Assembly (NCBI GenBank): GCA_964017145.1
Contig: OZ024844.1
Location: forward strand, 2,480,001-2,544,000
Direction: 5' to 3'
DNA length: 64,000 bases
Source of the DNA: Agrocybe praecox
Taxonomy: Eukaryota; Basidiomycota; Agaricomycetes; Agaricales; Agrocybaceae
The notes below the pieces were generated by a model. The model did no database searches and was not told the origin of the DNA. It was given only the letters and a program-made list of their open reading frames with translations. Below are positions 9,027 through 18,895 of this stretch, in pieces. The position numbers and the translations under genes were made by a program. Every line of letters begins with the position of its first letter. The first letter of the stretch is position 1.

Positions 9027-9646
9027 TAGGGAGTCCATTCCATGGCAGGGCTGTCCTTGGTATTGGATAGCTTCGCAGGCGGGTAACTTGCGCTGTTTGA
9101 CCCATTCCATTAGGTCCCATGGGCGTCTATTAGTGTATGCGATTTCTGTGATCCGGAGTTCAAAGAAGTCTCGTTTTACGTCCTTAACGGTTTTGCGGAA
9201 TGCTTTCCACTTCTCGTCGGTTTTATCCAGACGATACGCGGCCAGCGTATTCGTGCACTCGTCATTCCACCATGGTTTCGAGTGCTTTGTGATTCGGGTC
9301 TCCTTTGCATAGGCATCCCACGCAGCGGTGAAGACATCAGCGAGGGCCTGCACCACTCGCTCGACGTCGTCCCTGGTTTCGAGACGTCCCGCTTCTATGG
9401 GGGCAACTTTCCCGGGCAGCTCGGTCTTCCACGCTTTATAAGCATCGGAGCCCTTTGCGATCGTAAAGCGGATCACGTCTTCGACGTCATCCCCTAATTT
9501 GACAGAAGCTATCAACGGAATGTGATCCGTTCGCCCCTGATGTTCCGGTGCACGAGTGACGCGACTTCTCGCTGACTCAGCAATCCCGCGGAATACCAGA
9601 TCTATGACCGAAGGCCGGAGGTCTGGATTGTTGGATATAAATGTAG
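9022..9646 (-). pseudogene. T3 ORF2, second half of endonuclease and linker
   Basis: Encodes TFISNNPDLRPSVIDLVF, the TDHIPL catalytic motif of APE-type endonucleases, and the following linker to DSLWD (about residues 198-405 of ORF2). It continues the 14975-15568 fragment across C2. Translation then runs into the antisense poly(T) of T2, giving a meaningless poly-Phe extension. Confidence 0.87.
9642..9646. repeat. Left target-site duplication of C2 (TGTAG)
   Basis: TGTAG here and at 14975-14979. Uninterrupted LINE copies (for example near 47975) show ATAAATGTAGGACCC once. Confidence 0.95.
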
Positions 9647-10107
9647 TGTTAGAAATTGACAATAGTGTAACCAATAGTCAATAGACTTATAGTCAACAGT
9701 AAAGTCAAGTCTCAAGTGCACAACAATGACTAGTCTTAATGAAAATAGTATATTGCTTCTGTATAACCAAAATCCCAATCTAGTGTCTTGAGTACTCCTC
9801 AGACATAGTAGGAATACCGCTTTGTTTGTTCCTATTTACCCCAAAAATCCCTAGGTGCGAATATAGGTGCCCACAATATCGCGTTCGAAATCAGTGGTGC
9901 ACCAAACGAAGTTCTACGCTACATATTATATACTGCCGGATTCGTCTCCTTCAGGAGATTCCGAATCCGAAGAGATCTCGTCCATAGCTCTACTCTATAA
10001 AATGCTATTTACGAAATACTGTCCAAAAACAGGGAAAAACACCGAAATCTATGTAAAGTCCATATGTACAAGTCCAAAATCAAAGTGTTTGATCACTAAT
10101 TTCAACA
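9647..10107 (-). repeat. 3' LTR of C2 (461 bp)
   Basis: On the plus strand it reads TGTTAGAAATTGAC at the left and TTTCAACA at the right. Near 9938-9972 an imperfect palindrome pairs CGGATTCG with CGAATCCG. Compared with the 5' LTR it keeps CpG at four sites where the other copy has TpG or CpA. Confidence 0.95.
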
Positions 10108-10195
10108 CAACCCCCTGAGAAAACACTTTGACAATGGTGCAACCCAGAGATGTTCCATCACTTCCAAAACAACCCCCTGATGATACATCTCCTCA
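10108..10195 (-). other. C2 3' untranslated stretch with polypurine tract
   Basis: Next to the LTR, the minus strand carries CTCAGGGGGTTG, the likely plus-strand primer. A second AGGGGGTTG occurs about 60 bp upstream (near 10172), so the real tract could be either, though only the first adjoins the LTR. Confidence 0.65.
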
Positions 10196-13100
10196 CTACT
10201 CCACTAACCCCATCATCTTTCTCAACTTTTCAACCTGAGGCTTTGGCAATGCTTTTGTTAATAAATCGGCTGGCATGTCTTCTGTCGGAATATATATTGG
10301 CTGAATCCTCTTCATCTCCACCTGATCCCTCAACCAGTAGAAACACAAGTCCAAGTGCTTCATCTTCCCATGATGTTCTGGATTCTTCGCCACAGACATA
10401 GATGATTGGTTGTCCATATATAGTTTGGCTGGTGCAGTTGGTGTATATCCAAGTTCCTTGAGAATGTTTTGTATCCAACGTATTTCCATCCCTGCTGCTC
10501 CAGCTGCAATAAACTCTGCCTCTGTAGTTGACCTTGTCACTACAGGTTGTAGTTTGCTCCTCCACGCCACTGCTCCTGTCCCAATCTTCACCATATAGCC
10601 ACTTGTTGACTTTCCATTATCCTTATTTCCTCCATGGTCGGCATCACTGTACGTCACAAATAATTCATCGCCAATTGTTGGGTCCGGTCCATATTCCAGC
10701 TTTACGTCCAATGTGCCCTTCAAATATCTGAACAAGTGCTTGACCGCTTTCCAATGTTCTTCACCAGGATTGTGATTGAACCGGGCTAATAATGCCACCA
10801 CAAATGCAATATCCAGTCTGGTCATCATGGCCAGATACATAAGAGATCCAACAGCAGAAATGTAAGGGATGACACTCATTTTGCTTTTCTCTTCAATTGT
10901 CTTGGGACATTGCTCTGACGTCAACTTTAATCCTGGAATCATAGGTGTGCCAACGGGTTTGCAATCTGACATGTTGAATTCCTCCAACTTGTTGATAATA
11001 TACTGGCGCTGAGACAGATACAATTTCCGATTTGCTCTGTCTCTTGTGATTTCAACACCCAATAGATAGTTGGTTTCACCTAGATCCCGCAATTTAAAGT
11101 GCTTTCCAAGTTCCATAACAAATTTGTCAAGAGCATCCTTTGATTTTGAAGCAAGAGTAATATCATCCACAAACACAGGCATAATGACTTTGACATTATC
11201 TCGGTCATAGATATAGAGTGATGAATCACTGTACGTCTTTTTGAACCCCAGTTCAATCAAGACCTTTCCAAGTGTTTCACTCCATAACCGTGATGACTGC
11301 TTTAACCCATAAAGGGACTTGTTAAGTTGAAAGACTACCTTCTGTTGACCTTGCACAAATCCTGCTGGTGGCTGCATATAGATCTCAACGTCAATATCAC
11401 TGTTTGTGAATGCATATGAAATGTCCACAGAACGGAGTTCTAAATCTTCTATTGCAGCCAATGCCAATACAATACGGACAGTTGCTTGTCGCATAGTTGA
11501 TGCAAAGGTCTCAAAGTAATCCTGACCAGGTCGCTGGTTAAAACCCTTAGCAACCACACGTGCTTTGAACCGTTCAATTGTCCCATCTGCGTTATATTTA
11601 GTTTTGAAGACCCATTTTGATCCAATTGCTTTCTGCCCTTCCGGTAACTCCACTGCCTCCCAAGTCTTGTTTTCCAAATGCCAGTTCATTTCCTCCATCA
11701 TTGCTTCATGCCATTGCCGTGCCTGTTCGCTTTTCATTGCTTCCGAGTATGTCTGTGGGTCAGGAGATCCACCCACAACATTAGCTGCTTCAGTTTCATC
11801 GTCATCCTCCTCGTCAAAATCATAGTCTGGAACAGCTGGCGTTGGCTTTCTGACAACCCACCATTGTCCTGGTGGTTTTACTGTGCGTGTTGACCGTCGT
11901 AATCCCTCTGGTTTGGTTGGTTCCGGTTTGACATCCTCCTCCGATTGATCTTCATCATCACTTTCAATAACATGCTTCTGGCGATTTTTAGCAATAGGTT
12001 GTTCAGTTTCTTCATCGTCACTATCAACAGCTGGTTCCAAAGCATTCTGGTCTCCAATTTTGTGTTTGGGCTCTACAACATCAGGAGGTGCATCCTGTAA
12101 CTGTGGTTCAGGTGCTGGTTTATCATCCTCCTCTATGTTCACATTCCCTGGTACTGGCACTGGTTCAGCTTCTGTATGATTTTGATTATTGGATGTCATC
12201 AATTCGCCTCCATAAGTGTACCGTTCATCAAAATCAGCTCGTTCGCAAATAATGACCTTCTTGGTTTCAGGGTTATAAAACTTCCAGCCCTTGTAACCAT
12301 CTGGATATCCAATAAAAATGCATTTCTCCATATGTGAACCCAAGTGCCCTCGTTTATCCTTCTGAATGTGAACATAGGCAACACAACCCCAAACACGTAA
12401 ATGGCTAACATTAGGTCGCTTTTTATGCCAGACTTCATATGGGGTCTTTCCAATAACAGCAGATGTGGGACAACGATTCAATACATGTACAAGTGCAGCC
12501 AAACACTCAGCCCAAAATTTCTTGGACAGACCTGATTCTTCCAACAGTGCTACAATCCTTTCAGCTATAGTGCGATTAGCACGTTCAGCTACGCCATTCT
12601 GTTGAGGTCTGTTTCTGCAAGTATGCTCCCGCACAATTCCACATTCATCCAGATAAGCCTTGAATTCATTAGACATGTATTCACCACCTTTGTCGTCTCG
12701 GAATCGTTTGATTTTCTTTCCAGTCTGATTCTCAGCATAAGCTTTGAATGACTTGAATGCTTCAAATGTGTCGCTCTTCTTCTTCATAGGAACATAGACT
12801 TTAAAGCGCCCACAATCATCTATAAACGACACCCAATAACGATAACCACCATGTGAGATGACACCAACATCATGTACGTCTGAATGAATCAATTCCAATA
12901 TGTCTGTAGCTCTATTTTCTGATGACGGGAATGGGTTTGCATGCATCTTGCCAGCTAGACATGGCTCACAAATAGGATCTGGCTTTGCCTTTGAATCAAT
13001 AGTCAAACCATCAACTAGATTATTCTTCATCATCAATTTAATCCCATCATAGTTGTGGTGTCCTAACCGTTTATGCCAAAGAGACAAATCAAGAGGCAGC

Positions 13101-14392
13101 GTTGAAGCCAAATGTACATTCTCCATTATATCTACTGTTGAACCATCTAAATACCCAATATTATCATTATCAATAGTAGCAGTGAATAGGAGTTTCTTGT
13201 GTTGTGAAAAAGCGAATTTATCATGTGAAATATGTACATCTATGCCCTTATTTTTTGTCAAATATAAAACAGCAAGAAGATTATTACGAAGTGTGGGAAC
13301 GTGAAGTACTCTAGTGAATTCTACATCTCTAAATTGTTTGCCTCTAACTATTGGTCTAAACACAACGGTACCAACACCTTCTGAATATATGACTCTATGA
13401 TCCGCTAGTCTAATAGGAACACGATAAGGGGTATAATTGCGGATCCAATTTCTATGAGGGGTCATATTAGAAGTGGCACCTGTATCAGTATTCCAATGAA
13501 AAACATTAGAAGATGTAGAATTGACTTCATGTTCAGCAACAGCACTTGCCTTGCCAGCAAATTCTGTCACTGCTGCAGCTTTCTCTTCATCTGCCTTTTT
13601 GGCACTCTCTGTATTACGCTTCTTCTTTGCAAGCTCAGGGCAATTATGCGCCCAGTGACCTTTCTCCTTGCAGTAGCGACATGTATCTCTATCCTCCTGT
13701 GGCCTATTTCCCCCATTTTGTGGATTCCACTGCTTCCTCTGCCCTCTATATCCATTACCACCTGCCTTGGCCTGATTGAGTGATTCTCCTCCAGTTTGAC
13801 GTTGTCGATTCAACTCCTCGCTTCGGAATGCCTGGATTATTACTGACTTGTCCAGTTTATCCAACAACAAGAGAGGCATTGTAAGGTGACGGTACTCCTC
13901 GGGCAAAGCACGTATAAGCGCCATGCATTGGAGTTCTTCATCCAATGTCTCAATCTTGAAGTCGGTAGGACGCAGGTTTTGAATTGCCTGCATAGCTTTC
14001 TCTATCCTGGTTCCCAAATCCACCAAAGTTTCATCATCCTGTTTCCTGATAGAGAACAGGTCATCATAAGCATTGAACCTTGCTCCAGGTTTCTTTGATA
14101 GGTGTGCAGCTTCCAGCAACGACCACATTTTGATAGGATCCTCCTCATGCCCCCTGAAATGTACCCTCTGATCACTTTCTACCAATAGGTAGATCTCTCC
14201 TGCTGCCCTCTCTGCCTTGATCTCCCATTTGTTTAATGCATCTGAATCTGATGGCTTGGTCTCCTTGCCAGCCACTAGCCTCCATAGCCCATTTCGCATT
14301 AACCAAGCCTTCATCTCACCACACCATTCAGTGTAGTTTGAATTAGACAATGGCTTCACTTTAGCAACTGTGTTGTTGTCTGATGTAGACAT
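10196..14392 (-). CDS. Copia C2 Gag-Pol polyprotein
   Basis: 1398 codons, ATG at 14392, stop at 10196. Visible in order: a Gag domain (about 1-200); zinc knuckle CRYCKEKGHWAHNC (238-251); protease DTGA (303-306); integrase zinc-binding HKRLGHH...CEPC (440-478); integrase core with Asp505, Asp567 and Glu603, giving the D-D-35-E spacing with GGEYMSNEF and QQNGVAERANR; an acidic linker (about 740-870); RT with SVDISYAFTN (Asp990) and the FVDD box (1074-1077); and RNase H with TYSDADHGGNKD, STTEAEFIAA and YMDNQSS. The Gag-Pol products would form virus-like particles, copy the RNA and integrate the cDNA. No frame break or missing catalytic residue was found. Confidence 0.96.
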   Translation of the reverse strand: MSTSDNNTVAKVKPLSNSNYTEWCGEMKAWLMRNGLWRLVAGKETKPSDSDALNKWEIKAERAAGEIYLLVESDQRVHFRGHEEDPIKMWSLLEAAHLSKKPGARFNAYDDLFSIRKQDDETLVDLGTRIEKAMQAIQNLRPTDFKIETLDEELQCMALIRALPEEYRHLTMPLLLLDKLDKSVIIQAFRSEELNRQRQTGGESLNQAKAGGNGYRGQRKQWNPQNGGNRPQEDRDTCRYCKEKGHWAHNCPELAKKKRNTESAKKADEEKAAAVTEFAGKASAVAEHEVNSTSSNVFHWNTDTGATSNMTPHRNWIRNYTPYRVPIRLADHRVIYSEGVGTVVFRPIVRGKQFRDVEFTRVLHVPTLRNNLLAVLYLTKNKGIDVHISHDKFAFSQHKKLLFTATIDNDNIGYLDGSTVDIMENVHLASTLPLDLSLWHKRLGHHNYDGIKLMMKNNLVDGLTIDSKAKPDPICEPCLAGKMHANPFPSSENRATDILELIHSDVHDVGVISHGGYRYWVSFIDDCGRFKVYVPMKKKSDTFEAFKSFKAYAENQTGKKIKRFRDDKGGEYMSNEFKAYLDECGIVREHTCRNRPQQNGVAERANRTIAERIVALLEESGLSKKFWAECLAALVHVLNRCPTSAVIGKTPYEVWHKKRPNVSHLRVWGCVAYVHIQKDKRGHLGSHMEKCIFIGYPDGYKGWKFYNPETKKVIICERADFDERYTYGGELMTSNNQNHTEAEPVPVPGNVNIEEDDKPAPEPQLQDAPPDVVEPKHKIGDQNALEPAVDSDDEETEQPIAKNRQKHVIESDDEDQSEEDVKPEPTKPEGLRRSTRTVKPPGQWWVVRKPTPAVPDYDFDEEDDDETEAANVVGGSPDPQTYSEAMKSEQARQWHEAMMEEMNWHLENKTWEAVELPEGQKAIGSKWVFKTKYNADGTIERFKARVVAKGFNQRPGQDYFETFASTMRQATVRIVLALAAIEDLELRSVDISYAFTNSDIDVEIYMQPPAGFVQGQQKVVFQLNKSLYGLKQSSRLWSETLGKVLIELGFKKTYSDSSLYIYDRDNVKVIMPVFVDDITLASKSKDALDKFVMELGKHFKLRDLGETNYLLGVEITRDRANRKLYLSQRQYIINKLEEFNMSDCKPVGTPMIPGLKLTSEQCPKTIEEKSKMSVIPYISAVGSLMYLAMMTRLDIAFVVALLARFNHNPGEEHWKAVKHLFRYLKGTLDVKLEYGPDPTIGDELFVTYSDADHGGNKDNGKSTSGYMVKIGTGAVAWRSKLQPVVTRSTTEAEFIAAGAAGMEIRWIQNILKELGYTPTAPAKLYMDNQSSMSVAKNPEHHGKMKHLDLCFYWLRDQVEMKRIQPIYIPTEDMPADLLTKALPKPQVEKLRKMMGLVE

Positions 14393-14500
14393 AATTGTAA
14401 TCCCAAATCAATAGTCAACTTTGTAGTCAAGTTGTAATCCCCCAAGTTCAATAACAGACAGCAATAGACTTAATCAATTGTATAGCCAAGTTTATAAGCC

Positions 14501-14513
14501 GGGGCCCATAACC
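14501..14513 (-). promoter_or_regulatory. C2 primer-binding site for initiator tRNA-Met half molecule
   Basis: The minus strand reads GGTTATGGGCCCC immediately after the 5' LTR end TTCTAACA. It is complementary to the anticodon stem-loop GGGCCCAUAACC of initiator tRNA-Met, not to the tRNA 3' end. Drosophila copia and yeast Ty5 are known to prime this way. The same site is in C4 (30529-30541). Confidence 0.9.
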
Positions 14514-14974
14514 TGTTAGAAATTGACAATAGTGTAACCAATAGTCAATAGACTTATAGTCAACAGTAAAGTCAAGTCTCAAGTGCACAACAATGACTAG
14601 TCTTAATGAAAATAGTATATTGCTTCTGTATAACCAAAATCCCAATCTAGTGTCTTGAGTACTCCCCAGACATAGTAGGAATACTGCTTTGTTTGTTCCT
14701 ATTTACCCCAAAAATCCCTAGGTGCGAATATAGGTGCCCACAATATTGTGTTCGAAATCAGTGGTGCACCAAACAAAGTTCTACGCTACATATTATATAC
14801 TGCCGGATTCGTCTCCTTCAGGAGATTCCGAATCCGAAGAGATCTCGTCCATAGCTCTACTCTATAAAATGCTATTTACGAAATACTGTCCAAAAACAGG
14901 GAAAAACACCGAAATCTATGTAAAGTCCATATGTACAAGTCCAAAATCAAAGTGTTTGATCACTAATTTCAACA
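14514..14974 (-). repeat. 5' LTR of C2 (461 bp)
   Basis: Same length and ends as 9647-10107; terminal inverted repeat TGTTAGAAATT...AATTTCAACA. It has CpG-to-TpG or CpA changes relative to the 3' LTR near 14687, 14747, 14749 and 14775. It would drive transcription of C2 on the minus strand. Confidence 0.95.
14791..14799 (-). promoter_or_regulatory. Candidate TATA box in C2 5' LTR
   Basis: TATATAATA on the minus strand, upstream of the palindrome and of the 3' part of the LTR. Assigned by sequence alone. Confidence 0.4.
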
Positions 14975-14979
14975 TGTAG
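14975..14979. repeat. Right target-site duplication of C2 (TGTAG)
   Basis: Exact copy of 9642-9646, followed by GACCCGGATTGG of the interrupted LINE. Confidence 0.95.
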
Positions 14980-15568
14980 GACCCGGATTGGACGGCTCGG
15001 TCCATTCTAGGTCAAGTTCGGCTGCTATATCTAGCAGCGCAATAGCATCCCACCGATGATACGTGACATTGGGGTCCCATGTCCTCGAGTGTGTGTTGAA
15101 GTCCCCCCCCATATATTGGAAGGGCGGTAGTTCGTCGACGTGGTCTTGTAAGAACCAAATCGCTGTGCTAGCTTCATCTGAGTATACATTCATGAAGTTA
15201 TAAGTCTCATTGCCTTGAAACAACAAAAGAACAAAGATGTCGCGATGATCAATAAGATCTCGCCTCATCGAAGGGCGGAGCCTCTCAAGCCGCTTTGACA
15301 CGTATGCCATGACTTGGGGAGGAATTTCCTCGTTTTCCGGGGGGCGTACCATATACAGCCATGCAGGATGCATAGGCGCGCCAACGATGTTATCACCTTC
15401 CTTATTAGACGAGGAAGGCGCTTGTCTTATAATCCGCCATGGCGGTTCTTGTACAAAGATGACATCAACCTTATCGATTAATGTCTCGAGTAACACGTGT
15501 AGGTAATCGTACTTCTTAGCTACATTGTGCGAGTATATACTAATTTCCCTCCCTAGGCCGTTGCGCAT
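14975..15568 (-). pseudogene. T3 ORF2, endonuclease N-terminal half
   Basis: Starts with ATG at 15568 (MRNGLGREISIYSHN). The fragment includes the VIFVQEPPW motif with the catalytic Glu and GGDFNTHSR of the APE-type endonuclease, and ends at EPSNPGPT where C2 is inserted. The start codon overlaps the ORF1 stop (TAATG), as in every complete copy. Confidence 0.9.
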
Positions 15569-17537
15569 TAAGCTACGGGGAGGGGGTTAGTATGATCGTG
15601 GATATTCTGTCGCACGCGACGAACCTCTGCATATTTGCCATCGATCCATGCACGATCGAAGCGGTTGGTCCAGAACTTGCATTTACGCGAGTTCGCGGCA
15701 TGGGCTCCCTTGCAATTGACACAGTGTTCCGTGTGGGGACACGGCTGGCCCGCAGGGGTTGGTTCGAGGGGGGGTTCGCGGTGGCGTTTCCTTTGCAACA
15801 CTTGGCGACGTCGCGATGTTCGTCGGCCTTGTGTGGGCCCATGCAATGAGGGCAAGACGCGGCACGTTGCCTGCATCCTTTGTCGGAGTGGCCCCATCGC
15901 CAGCAGCGCTGGCATAGGGGGACGCCGGTGTGAGTGGTGGCTGCTTGGATTTCGCATTGCCTTCCGAGGACCATAACAGATTTGTTGATAATTTGCTTGG
16001 CGCGGGCTCCGGATTTGGTGTCCCAGATGTCGATGTAGGCCACACCCATGGTGTTGGCCGGGGAGTTGTGTACGATGCGCGCTTCGCGTGCAAAGTTTAG
16101 GTTGCCGCCAAGTGGAGAGGACTTAAGGGCCCCCTGCACTATGTCGGATGTGATTCTGGACGTTCTCGCAGCGTCCGTGTAATAGGGAATGTCCACAATG
16201 CGGACAAATGAAGTGGCAACAGGTAGGCTGACTATGATACCATTGGCTACCTGGTTGAACGAAGCATTGGCTTGACCCCAAAGATATTCAAGGTCCCGCT
16301 CGTTGGCCACACCATCGGTGTGGAGGGTGTATCCTGCGTAGGCCTGGGCCATAGACAGAATTTGGAGGGTAGAGCCACCATCGCGAAGTGCACGTCGGGC
16401 TCGTGCTATATATAGGTTGAAGTCGCAAGTTGGAATTGCGCCTTCGAATTGAATTAGGACCTGTCTTCTCGACGGCCCTCCAGCGACGAAAGAGGGGAGC
16501 TGTGACTTGCGCTTTCGCGACTTCGTCGGCCCCGCTGCATTCTGATTGGTTGCCTGTGCCACTGCATTGATGGGCAATTGAGGCGCGACCTTCGCGAGTT
16601 GCGCGACAGTCACGGGTTGTTTTGGTCCTTGGCCAAGGCAAGAGGCATATGACCCCTTGCCTGGACCAGCAGTCCGACGAGAAGGGAGCGGTGGCACGAT
16701 TCTTCCGAACCGAGTCTCCAGTACCTTGGGCTGTTGCATCGGCTGTGTGGTAGCCGGTGCAGTGGGATTAGGCTTCTTCGGTCCAGACCCTGAGGGTCCG
16801 GGCTTCTGAGGCCGTGTGGGAGGGAGGACCTCCCTTTGCTTCCCCTTGTCCGTGCGCGGTGGGGGTCGTGGGGTGATGAGGGCTGCCTCACCGAGGCTGC
16901 CCCCACTGAGTTGTTGGGGTGGGGTCTTTGGGTCCTCCACCATTCCTGACCAATCCCCGGTCATCTCCTGACCAGAATTGTCGATTTGCATGTCGTCCCC
17001 TGTATCGTCGAAGGATCAGAGGGCGCGGATTCGCCTGGCGTTAGCGGCAACGTCGAACATTACCTCGGCCAAGTGCTGGATGTCGGGAGCCCCAGATAGG
17101 AGCTCGTCGCGTTCGGGCTGGGTGGCTAGAATTTCCAGCCAGCGGTTGGTCGCCATGAGGGCACGGCGGATTTGCACCACTTCGTCGTTGAAGCCCTCTT
17201 GGCCGTCGAACACTGTGTCATCAATGCGTGGTACTGCTCCTGAGAGCAGTGCGCCTTCGGTGCGAGCCCTCTTGCGCGAAGAGGATTGTCGAGAGGTGGA
17301 CCGGGAGTCGCGTGAGGATTCCCGATCGTCGTCGTTGTCATCTATATTCTCGTCTCGGACGTCCGAGTCGGCATGGGAGGGGGCTGGGGTCGCCTGCCTA
17401 CTGACAGGGACATCCGATGTGGTGGTCCTTGGGCTTGCAGACGCGGAGGTCTGTAAGCGAGAGGGAGTGGCGCCTTGGCTTGTCGGTGGTGCAGATCGGC
17501 GTGTACCTGCAGCACCCCTTGGTGGCGTTTCGGCCAT
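15568..17537 (-). pseudogene. T3 ORF1 with one nonsense codon and one frameshift
   Basis: ORF1 of the first N-terminal subtype (MAETPPRGAAGTRRS). The frame stops at 17016-17018 (TGA, where other copies have AGA for Arg), then continues in the same frame from about residue 182. A second break lies in a run of seven G near 15767-15773, after the knuckle CQRCWRWGHSDKGC. The last knuckle, CVNCKGAHAANSRKC, is in the other frame (15957-15568). ORF1 proteins of this clade bind RNA in the LINE ribonucleoprotein (family knowledge). Confidence 0.9.
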
Positions 17538-17680
17538 TGTTGGCGAACCAGTAGATGTACCGATTCGAATGTATCGTTACCCGAGTGCTAGACCCAGTTC
17601 CGATCATTTAGCGAGTAAGAATAAGCGAAAACAATAAGTTGCTAAAGTTGATGGTGGTGGTAACGAGTCAAGAAGAGATG
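17538..17680 (-). other. T3 LINE 5' UTR with intact 5' end
   Basis: About 143 nt from the 5' terminus CATCTCTTCTTGACTCG to the ORF1 ATG, with an ACCACCACCATCAACTTT motif near the start. Because LINE insertion usually truncates 5' ends, the identical terminus in six copies fixes the true element start. It adjoins plus-strand LINE T4. Confidence 0.85.
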
Positions 17681-18032
17681 TAACCATGACATGCTCAAGG
17701 CAATACTCAGGAAGCAGAGGTTCTCGCCATTAGTGGTGCGGTTCTTCTCTTCCTACCTTGTCGACCGATACACCTCATACAGGTGGAATTCGTTCACATC
17801 CGACCCCCGGCAGGCGGATGTCGGTGTGGGACAGGGCTCTGCCCTGTTCCCCGTCCTCTCAGCACTATACATCGCTCCAGTGATGAAACTATACCATATG
17901 GAAGAGATATCTCGAAAGACATCACTTCTATCTTACGTGGACGACGGCACATGCATTGCCCAGGCCAAAACTCTCCAGGAGAATACGGTAACCCTCGTGG
18001 CTGCTTATGCAGTCCTCCTTCGACTCTTCACC
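17681..18032 (+). pseudogene. LINE T4 ORF2, RT catalytic region (before FB2)
   Basis: Encodes NHDMLKAILRKQ through SYVDDGTCIA (RT active site) to LLRLFT, about residues 598-714 of ORF2. FB2 then interrupts it. Removing FB2 and one 7-bp target copy rejoins this frame with 18896 onwards. The 5' side stops exactly at the 5' end of T3. Confidence 0.88.
18026..18032. repeat. Left target-site duplication of FB2 (CTTCACC)
   Basis: CTTCACC here and at 18889-18895. Other LINE copies carry CGACTCTTCACCGCCATT once. Confidence 0.8.
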
Positions 18033-18888
18033 CAGCCAGTGCGGACAGATTTATGTATCAAGTTCTGGTAATTGCCCAATTAAGGTGATGCATCCACAGT
18101 GGCCGTGGCCTAGTTGCCCAAATTCATGTATTGAGCCCTCTGGCTAGCCTATTGTGACTGTTTGTGACTTATCACCTGATAGTCATGTGTTTATATGTGA
18201 TGGGATCAATATTCATGCACATGACTTTTTGCTTGCCTCTATTTACATGTTTGGGCTCCACTCATATGTTTATATGGCCTCAAATACAAACAAATAATAA
18301 ATAATGATGTCAGCAGGCAGGGGCAGGCATGGTACAAAACAAACAAGACCTTTGAGTGATGTCACATCCCAACAACCCAATAAGGCAAGAGGACTTTGGA
18401 CTTTGAGATTTTGAGATAAAAGCCTTTCATGCATGATAGATGGGACTGAGATAAGACAGGATAAGATAAATCTATTTTTAGCGCGATCTACTTTTAGAAC
18501 ACTTTACATATTTGGTTATTTCAAGCCTAAAATGGTATTGTACACATTTTTTAATGATTTTAGAATTTATTTTTGGCTTGCTATAATTATTTCAATCTTT
18601 TATTTTGATTTGTATCCGGCTTTCCACGGATATTTTGTGTTTTGTGGCTGAACCGTTGATGATTATGTAATAAAAAATATTTTGCATAACTTTTGAATTT
18701 TTCTCTACAACTTTGATTTTTGGTGGCTGTGCACCAAATCACATGACTTTCACATGACTACGGCCCTCTAGTCACTGTTGGTCACCCTGATACATGACTT
18801 TGGGCCTTGTGGCCATTTCCGCTGTGGATGCATCACCTTAATTGGGCAACAATCAGGAACTCATGCATGATTCTGTCAGTAGTTAGTG
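18033..18888. mobile_element. FB2: 856-bp inverted-repeat element, non-autonomous
   Basis: Ends CA...TG. The terminal inverted repeats are about 67 bp: the inner half (TTGCCCAATTAAGGTGATGCATCCACAG type, 18072-18099 and 18825-18849) is nearly perfect and the outer tips are more diverged, as in FB1. The left end aligns with the FB1 left end (CA.CC, TGC.G, ATGTATCAA, CTGG.AAT). The interior is AT-rich, with several ACATGACTT / AGTCATGT motifs (near 18180, 18220, 18740, 18752, 18791) that could be transposase-binding sites. There is no coding region; the open frame near 18433-18651 has no recognisable domain. Confidence 0.82.
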
Positions 18889-18895
18889 CTTCACC
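18889..18895. repeat. Right target-site duplication of FB2 (CTTCACC)
   Basis: Exact 7-bp copy of 18026-18032, followed by GCCATTGGACTC of the LINE. Confidence 0.8.

Larger units (their letters stand above)
9647..14974 (-). mobile_element. Copia C2, complete element (5328 bp)
   Basis: Two 461-bp LTRs, TGTAG target duplications, a primer-binding site, a polypurine-like tract and one uninterrupted 1398-codon gag-pol frame. The LTRs differ at five positions by eye, all transitions, four of them at CpG sites. The element is therefore fairly young and structurally complete. It is a different copia family from C1/C3/C4/C5: LTR ends and protein sequence differ, but both use the same primer tRNA. A solo LTR of this family lies at 22448-22908. 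Confidence 0.96.
9022..17680 (-). mobile_element. LINE T3, 5' portion, interrupted by copia C2
   Basis: The LINE 5' end is at 17680 (5'-CATCTCTTCTTGACTCG on the minus strand, identical in T8, T14, T16 and T17). ORF1 and the ORF2 endonuclease domain follow. C2 splits the endonuclease between 14975 and 9646 with 5-bp duplications. Everything downstream of the endonuclease-RT linker is missing, because the poly(A) tail of T2 begins at 9021. No 3' end for T3 is present. Confidence 0.88.

Noticed and set aside
18433..18651. 72-codon open frame inside FB2
   Set aside because: AT-rich, hydrophobic by composition, without domain or repeat support.
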